From Flavobacteriales bacterium (GTDB taxonomy: Bacteria; Bacteroidota; Bacteroidia; Flavobacteriales; BACL11), in assembly GCA_012960835.1 (NCBI GenBank), contig DUAL01000030.1:1181-11259 (forward strand): a stretch of DNA of 10,079 nt, read 5' to 3'. Within the stretch, counting starts at the first letter, position 1; each line of letters opens with the position of its first letter. This document shows positions 6,605 to 10,079 of this stretch, in pieces. The position numbers were made by a program, and so were the translations under genes. The notes beneath the pieces are model-generated. The model was not told where the DNA came from, made no database searches, and saw only the letters and a list, made by a program, of their open reading frames with translations.

Positions 6605-7852
6605 ATGGATATATTCGAAAAAATAAGGAAGAACAGAGGCCCGTTGGGCCAACACGCTAAGAAAGCGCATGGCTATATTGCTTTCCCAATATTGGAAGGA
6701 GAAATTTCAAATAAAATGATTTTTCGTGGAAAAGAAGTGTTGGTTTGGAGTATTAACAATTATATTGGATTGAGTAATCATCCTGAGGTTAGAAAAGCGG
6801 ATGAGGAAAGTGCAAAAAATTGGGGATTTGGTACGCCAATGGGCGCGAGAATGATGTCTGGAAATACTAATATTCATGAAGATTTAGAAAACCAACTTTC
6901 TTCTTTTATGCAAAAGGAAGATACAATTCTATTAAATTTTGGCTATCAAGGAATGGTTTCTGCCATTGATGCTTTGGTAGACAGGCATGATGTGATTGTT
7001 TACGATAGTGAGGCTCACGCCTGTATTTTAGATGGGGTTCGTATGCATTTAGGAAAACGATTTGTTTATACTCATAATGATATGGAAGGACTGGAAAAAC
7101 AATTGCAAAGAGCAGAAAAAATAGCAAGAAAAAAAGAGGGGGGCATCTTAGTTATTACAGAAGGCGTTTTTGGTATGTCGGGTGATTTGAGTAATCTGAA
7201 AAAAATAACTAGCCTAAAGAAAAAATACGATTTTCGGCTTTTTGTGGATGATGCACATGGTTTTGGTACAATAGGTAAAACAGGTATGGGAATTGGAGAA
7301 CAACTCGGCTGTCAAGATGAAATTGATGTGTTGTTTTGCACTTTTGCAAAATCAATGGCAAGTATTGGTGCATTTATCTCATCTACTGCTGATGTAGTAG
7401 AATTTTTAAGATATAATATGCGTTCGCAAGTTTTTGCAAAATCATTACCAATGCCACTTGTGGAAGGTGCAATTAAAAGATTAGAATTACTTATCAGCCA
7501 ACCAGAGTTAAAAGCAAAACTTTGGGAGATTACTAATGCTTTGCAAAAGGGCTTGAAAGATGCTGGTTTTAATTTAGGAAACACACAATCGGCTATTACC
7601 CCAATTTATTTAAATGGAGGCCTGGCAGAAGCCACTAATTTAAGTTATGATTTAAGAGAAAATTATGGTATTTTTTGTTCGGTTGTAACTTATCCTATAG
7701 TAGTAAAAGGCACTATTTTGTTACGACTGATACCAACTGCTACACACACATTAGAAGATGTAGAACTTACGATAAACGCTTTTAAATCCATAAAAGACAA
7801 ACTAAGCAGTGGGGAGTATGCATCCGAAATGATGGATTTTAATGACCAATAA
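6605..7852 (+). CDS. Alpha-oxoamine-synthase family PLP enzyme (serine palmitoyltransferase / cysteate acyltransferase-like)
   Basis: This is a fold-type I PLP enzyme of 415 residues. The family condenses an amino acid with an acyl-CoA or acyl-ACP, with loss of CO2. Visible motifs are a glycine-rich GARMMSGNTNIHEDLE (80-95), cofactor-stacking His138 in DSEAHAC, VDDAHGFG (214-221, with Asp215 and His218), Schiff-base Lys249 in TFAKSMASIGAF, and the carboxylate-region LRLIPTATHT (373-382, Arg374). The N-terminus MDIFEKIRKNRGPLGQHAKKAHGY is typical of a Bacteroidota clade usually annotated as sphingolipid-type acyltransferase or just aminotransferase. Candidate products are 3-ketosphinganine (serine) or the capnine precursor (cysteate); glycine-using Kbl-like or BioF-like roles are less likely, with no biotin or threonine genes nearby. 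I prefer ATG 6605, since an earlier ATG at 6560 adds 15 residues outside the family pattern and lies in palindromic DNA. It is the only plus-strand gene and its end overlaps dapA by 14 bases. Confidence 0.85.
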   Translation: MDIFEKIRKNRGPLGQHAKKAHGYIAFPILEGEISNKMIFRGKEVLVWSINNYIGLSNHPEVRKADEESAKNWGFGTPMGARMMSGNTNIHEDLENQLSSFMQKEDTILLNFGYQGMVSAIDALVDRHDVIVYDSEAHACILDGVRMHLGKRFVYTHNDMEGLEKQLQRAEKIARKKEGGILVITEGVFGMSGDLSNLKKITSLKKKYDFRLFVDDAHGFGTIGKTGMGIGEQLGCQDEIDVLFCTFAKSMASIGAFISSTADVVEFLRYNMRSQVFAKSLPMPLVEGAIKRLELLISQPELKAKLWEITNALQKGLKDAGFNLGNTQSAITPIYLNGGLAEATNLSYDLRENYGIFCSVVTYPIVVKGTILLRLIPTATHTLEDVELTINAFKSIKDKLSSGEYASEMMDFNDQ

Positions 7853-8711
7853 ATTTTTTAAGATTACTATAAGTTCCCTCAGTAACCCTAACAAGTGGAG
7901 GTCTTAAAATATTCTTGCAAATTCCCATAATATTTAATGTTGCTTTTATTCCAGCAGGATTTCCATCAATATATAGTGGCTCATAAATAGGGCTTAACTT
8001 TTCGTGCAACAGATTTGCTTTTTCAAAATCCGCTTTTAGTGCTGCCCTTACCATATCGGAAAAAATTTGTGGATGCGATTGCCCTATTACAGCAATTACG
8101 CCATCCCCTCCCATTTCTATCATTTTTGGCGTTAAGCCATCATCCCCTGATAAAACCAAAAAATCAGATGGCCTTTTTTCAATAATTTCAGCAATCTGCT
8201 GCAAATCACCAGAAGCTTCTTTTACAGCCACAATATTTTCAAAATCATTTGCCAAACGCAAAGTAGTTTCTGCCGTTATATTACTAGCTGTTCTTCCAGG
8301 AACATTGTATAAAATAATAGGTAAAGGACAAACTTCTGCAATCATTTTATAGTGCAAATAAATCCCATCTTGAGAGGGTTTGTTATAATAAGGCGATACA
8401 GACAAAACAGCATCAATTCCATCAAAATCAGTAGATTTTATTTCTTCCACCAAAGCAAAAGTATTATTGGAACCGACTCCTAAAACAATAGGCAATCTTG
8501 CATTATTAACCTTTTTACAAAAATTGATTACTTGCTTTTTTTCTTGTTTGCTAAGCACCACACTCTCCCCTGTTGTACCCATTACTGCCAAATAATCCAC
8601 ACCACCATCAATTTGATGATTGATTAGTTTTTCTAAACTAGCATAATCTATACTAAAATCTTCATTAAATGGCGTAATAAGTGCTACTCCCGTTCCTTTT
8701 ATTTTGTTCAT
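7839..8711 (-). CDS. dapA: 4-hydroxy-tetrahydrodipicolinate synthase DapA
   Basis: DapA condenses pyruvate with aspartate semialdehyde, the first committed step toward diaminopimelate (peptidoglycan) and lysine. The 290-residue TIM-barrel protein has the expected length. The motifs are GTTGES (45-50, with the Thr46-Thr47 pair of the proton relay), SPYYNKPSQDG (106-116, Tyr109), YNVPGRT (135-141, Tyr135 and Arg140, which binds the substrate carboxylate), Schiff-base Lys164 in AVKEASGD, and LSGDD (187-191). All key residues are present, so it should be active. It is the last gene of the ligA cluster and starts one base after the stop of the DUF6913-like gene. Its stop lies inside the coding end of the convergent PLP-enzyme gene, leaving no spacer for a terminator between them. 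Related aldolases such as NanA are excluded by the DapA-typical GTTGE and Tyr/Arg set. Confidence 0.95.
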   Translation of the reverse strand: MNKIKGTGVALITPFNEDFSIDYASLEKLINHQIDGGVDYLAVMGTTGESVVLSKQEKKQVINFCKKVNNARLPIVLGVGSNNTFALVEEIKSTDFDGIDAVLSVSPYYNKPSQDGIYLHYKMIAEVCPLPIILYNVPGRTASNITAETTLRLANDFENIVAVKEASGDLQQIAEIIEKRPSDFLVLSGDDGLTPKMIEMGGDGVIAVIGQSHPQIFSDMVRAALKADFEKANLLHEKLSPIYEPLYIDGNPAGIKATLNIMGICKNILRPPLVRVTEGTYSNLKKFIGH

Positions 8712-8712
8712 T

Positions 8713-9255
8713 TTATTTGTTAATCAAATTTAAATAATGCTTTATTTCTTCCATCAATCTCTCTTTCCCTTTTTCATTTTCTAACTTTATCATCAAATCG
8801 TAAATCTCATAACCTTCCTCAAATCTTCCAATTTTGAAACGAGCCACAGAACTAGCCACCAAATATTTTATTGGTATGCAACTGCTATCAGACAAATTGA
8901 TGAGAATATCGTATTCTTTTTTCACAAAATTATCAATGATGTAATTCTGTGGTTTGTAATACCAATTTAGGTCTTTCTGATAAAAAAAATCGTAATTTAA
9001 CTTGGGAATATGGCAATTATCTAACCTTTTTTTATTTACATAACCCAATGCCTTTACATCCTTTCTGAGCTCAAAAAAATACTTTACAAATGGTTCAATT
9101 TTTATTATCTGTTCTTGATTTGTAGCATCATATAATATACCAATTGATTTTGCTTTTTCCAGATTACTTACCTCTTTCAAGCGTTTATTTGTTCTCAAAT
9201 CCCTTTGAAAAACCCACTGCCCAATTTTATGTTTAAAATCTTCTAAAAATTCCAT
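8713..9255 (-). CDS. DUF6913-like conserved Bacteroidota protein of unknown function
   Basis: This is a 180-residue soluble protein without signal peptide or membrane segment. It resembles the DUF6913 family, which I recall as Bacteroidota-specific and often found beside dapA or ligA. Features seen: a basic amphipathic N-terminus (1-30, Lys/Arg-rich), a hydrophobic strand SIGILYDAT (37-45), KALGYV (68-73), an aromatic-rich FFYQKDLNWYYKPQ (90-103), YDILINLSDSSCIPIKYLVASSVARFKIGR (115-144), which looks like a Rossmann-type strand-turn-helix, and a charged C-terminal helix ending LNLINK. The strand-Ser-helix arrangement loosely resembles proteins of the glycosyltransferase-B or nucleotide-binding type, but no catalytic motif can be assigned. 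Its ATG shares one base with the ligA stop (TAATG), and dapA follows after one base, so it is translated in a ligA-DUF6913-dapA operon. The reading frame is certainly real; the function is unknown. Confidence 0.75.
   Translation of the reverse strand: MEFLEDFKHKIGQWVFQRDLRTNKRLKEVSNLEKAKSIGILYDATNQEQIIKIEPFVKYFFELRKDVKALGYVNKKRLDNCHIPKLNYDFFYQKDLNWYYKPQNYIIDNFVKKEYDILINLSDSSCIPIKYLVASSVARFKIGRFEEGYEIYDLMIKLENEKGKERLMEEIKHYLNLINK
8725..8757 (-). promoter_or_regulatory. Possible internal promoter before dapA
   Basis: On the minus strand, TTG (plus 8755-8757) and TAAATTTG (plus 8725-8732) are separated by 22 bases and match the Bacteroidota TTG / TAnnTTTG pattern, ending 13 bases before the dapA ATG. 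Both lie inside the last codons of the DUF6913-like gene, so the match may simply reflect coding sequence for the LNLINK end of that protein. Confidence 0.25.
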
Positions 9256-10079
9256 TAACTAATTTTTACTAAAAATTCTTCTTCCGTTATTATTTCTACT
9301 TTTAAATCTTCTGCCTTTTGCTTTTTTGATGGTCCCATATTATTGCCAGCAAGCACAAAAGTAGTATTTTTTGAGATTGAACTTATATTTTTACCTCCAT
9401 GTTCTTCTATCATTTTTTTAAGCTCTGCCCTGCTATATTGCTCAAACACCCCTGAAACAACAATTTTCATTCCTTTCAAATTTTCTGATTTTGTGGTATC
9501 TTCAATTGCAGATACAAATTGTAATCCTGAATTTCTTAGGATGTTTATTAAATCAATATTTTCTTGTTTTGAAAAATACAAAACAACACTTTCAGCAATC
9601 TTACCTCCTATTTCATCTACTTCAACTAAAGTTTCAATATCTGTATTAATTATAGCGTCAATCGTTTTAAAGCGCTTACATAAAACTTTTGCAACAGTTT
9701 CACCAACATATCTTATTCCAAGTCCAAATAATAACCTTTCAAAGGGTACTTGTTTTGATTTTTCCAATCCTAGTAAAAGATTGTCAGTTGATTTTTCTGC
9801 CATTCTTTCAAGTAGCAATAAGTCCTGTTTTTTCAGATAGTATAGATCAGAAATTTCGGAAATTAATCCTTCAGTAATTAAAAGCTCGATAGTTTCACCT
9901 CCAAGCCCATCAATATTCATGGCTTTTCGGCTAATAAAATGCTCAAATTTTGCTTTTATCTGTGCCGGACAAGTGTCAGTATTAGGGCAATAATGCTTAG
10001 CGTCCCCATCCTTACGTACTAATTCACTAAAGCAAGCAGGACAATGTTGTATATAAGCTGTAGGCTGAGAAAACAAATT
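9255..10079 (-). CDS. ligA: NAD-dependent DNA ligase LigA (C-terminal part; N-terminus beyond window)
   Basis: LigA seals DNA nicks during replication and repair, using NAD+ as the adenylate donor. Only the last 274 residues are inside the window; the frame stays open to the right edge, so the adenylation and OB domains lie outside. Numbering from the first visible residue, there is a four-cysteine zinc finger (Cys13, Cys16, Cys31, Cys37, with CPNTDTCPAQ), then FISRKAMNIDGLGGETIELL (48-67), which opens the helix-hairpin-helix domain with further HhH turns at LGIRYVGET (120-128) and VDEIGGKIAESV (154-165), and a C-terminal BRCT domain (about 199-274) with GMKIVVSGVF, EEHGGK and the LAGNNMGPSKKQKAEDL segment. 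All are in the usual LigA order. The TTG at 10076 is an internal Leu codon, not a start. The stop overlaps the next ATG by one base. Confidence 0.95.
   Translation of the reverse strand, partial: NLFSQPTAYIQHCPACFSELVRKDGDAKHYCPNTDTCPAQIKAKFEHFISRKAMNIDGLGGETIELLITEGLISEISDLYYLKKQDLLLLERMAEKSTDNLLLGLEKSKQVPFERLLFGLGIRYVGETVAKVLCKRFKTIDAIINTDIETLVEVDEIGGKIAESVVLYFSKQENIDLINILRNSGLQFVSAIEDTTKSENLKGMKIVVSGVFEQYSRAELKKMIEEHGGKNISSISKNTTFVLAGNNMGPSKKQKAEDLKVEIITEEEFLVKIS

Noticed and set aside
7850..7875. T-run after the PLP-enzyme stop as an intrinsic terminator
   Set aside because: No GC-containing stem precedes it, and it lies within the dapA coding sequence.
9343..9840. Plus-strand open frame of 165 codons antisense to ligA
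   Set aside because: It lies wholly inside the well-supported ligA frame, has Ser/Leu/Phe-rich shadow composition and no recognisable domain.
10074..10076. TTG as a start codon for a separate zinc-finger/BRCT protein
   Set aside because: The frame continues open to the window edge and the domains are the normal C-terminal part of LigA; the TTG encodes an internal Leu.
1..10079. Mobile elements, defence systems, CRISPR arrays, tRNA or rRNA
   Set aside because: All sequence is accounted for by housekeeping genes with tiny gaps; no repeats, transposase, integrase, cas or structural RNA patterns were seen.

Overview
The window looks like core chromosome of an AT-rich Bacteroidota bacterium, most likely in or near the Flavobacteriales. 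The evidence is the low GC content, almost exclusive TAA stops, no Shine-Dalgarno sequences before the starts, promoter boxes of the Bacteroidota type (TTTG / TAnnTTTG), and Bacteroidota-type genes in a familiar order. I see no phage, insertion sequence, CRISPR array, rRNA or tRNA.

Positions 1-6486 hold one tightly packed minus-strand gene block. Read in the direction of transcription it is: bamD (outer-membrane assembly lipoprotein), an rpoZ-like RNA polymerase omega subunit, coaBC (coenzyme A synthesis), a DUF4835/PorD-like exported protein linked to type IX secretion, recN (DNA repair), fabI (fatty acid synthesis), and a SAM-dependent methyltransferase cut by the left edge. Five of the six junctions overlap or have gaps of at most 4 bases, so most of the block is probably one operon driven by a promoter in front of bamD. 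Only fabI has a slightly larger gap (29 bases), and it carries its own promoter-like box.

Positions 6487-6604 form the only real intergenic region. It is a divergent spacer with a consensus-quality minus-strand promoter and three closely spaced palindromes. The plus-strand gene that follows encodes an alpha-oxoamine-synthase-type PLP enzyme, the family that makes the long-chain base of sphingolipids or of the sulfonolipid capnine.

Positions 7839-10079 hold a second minus-strand cluster: ligA (NAD-dependent DNA ligase, cut by the right edge), a small DUF6913-like protein, and dapA (lysine and peptidoglycan precursor synthesis). dapA converges on the PLP-enzyme gene and their coding ends overlap by 14 bases.

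Several genes concern the envelope: BamD and PorD for outer-membrane assembly and secretion, CoaBC and FabI for acyl supply, the PLP enzyme for sphingoid or sulfonolipid bases, and DapA for peptidoglycan. Others are replication, repair and transcription housekeeping. I found no convincing new system. The best leads are the palindromic divergent promoter region, the unresolved substrate of the PLP enzyme, the methyltransferase behind fabI, and the uncharacterised DUF6913-like gene.
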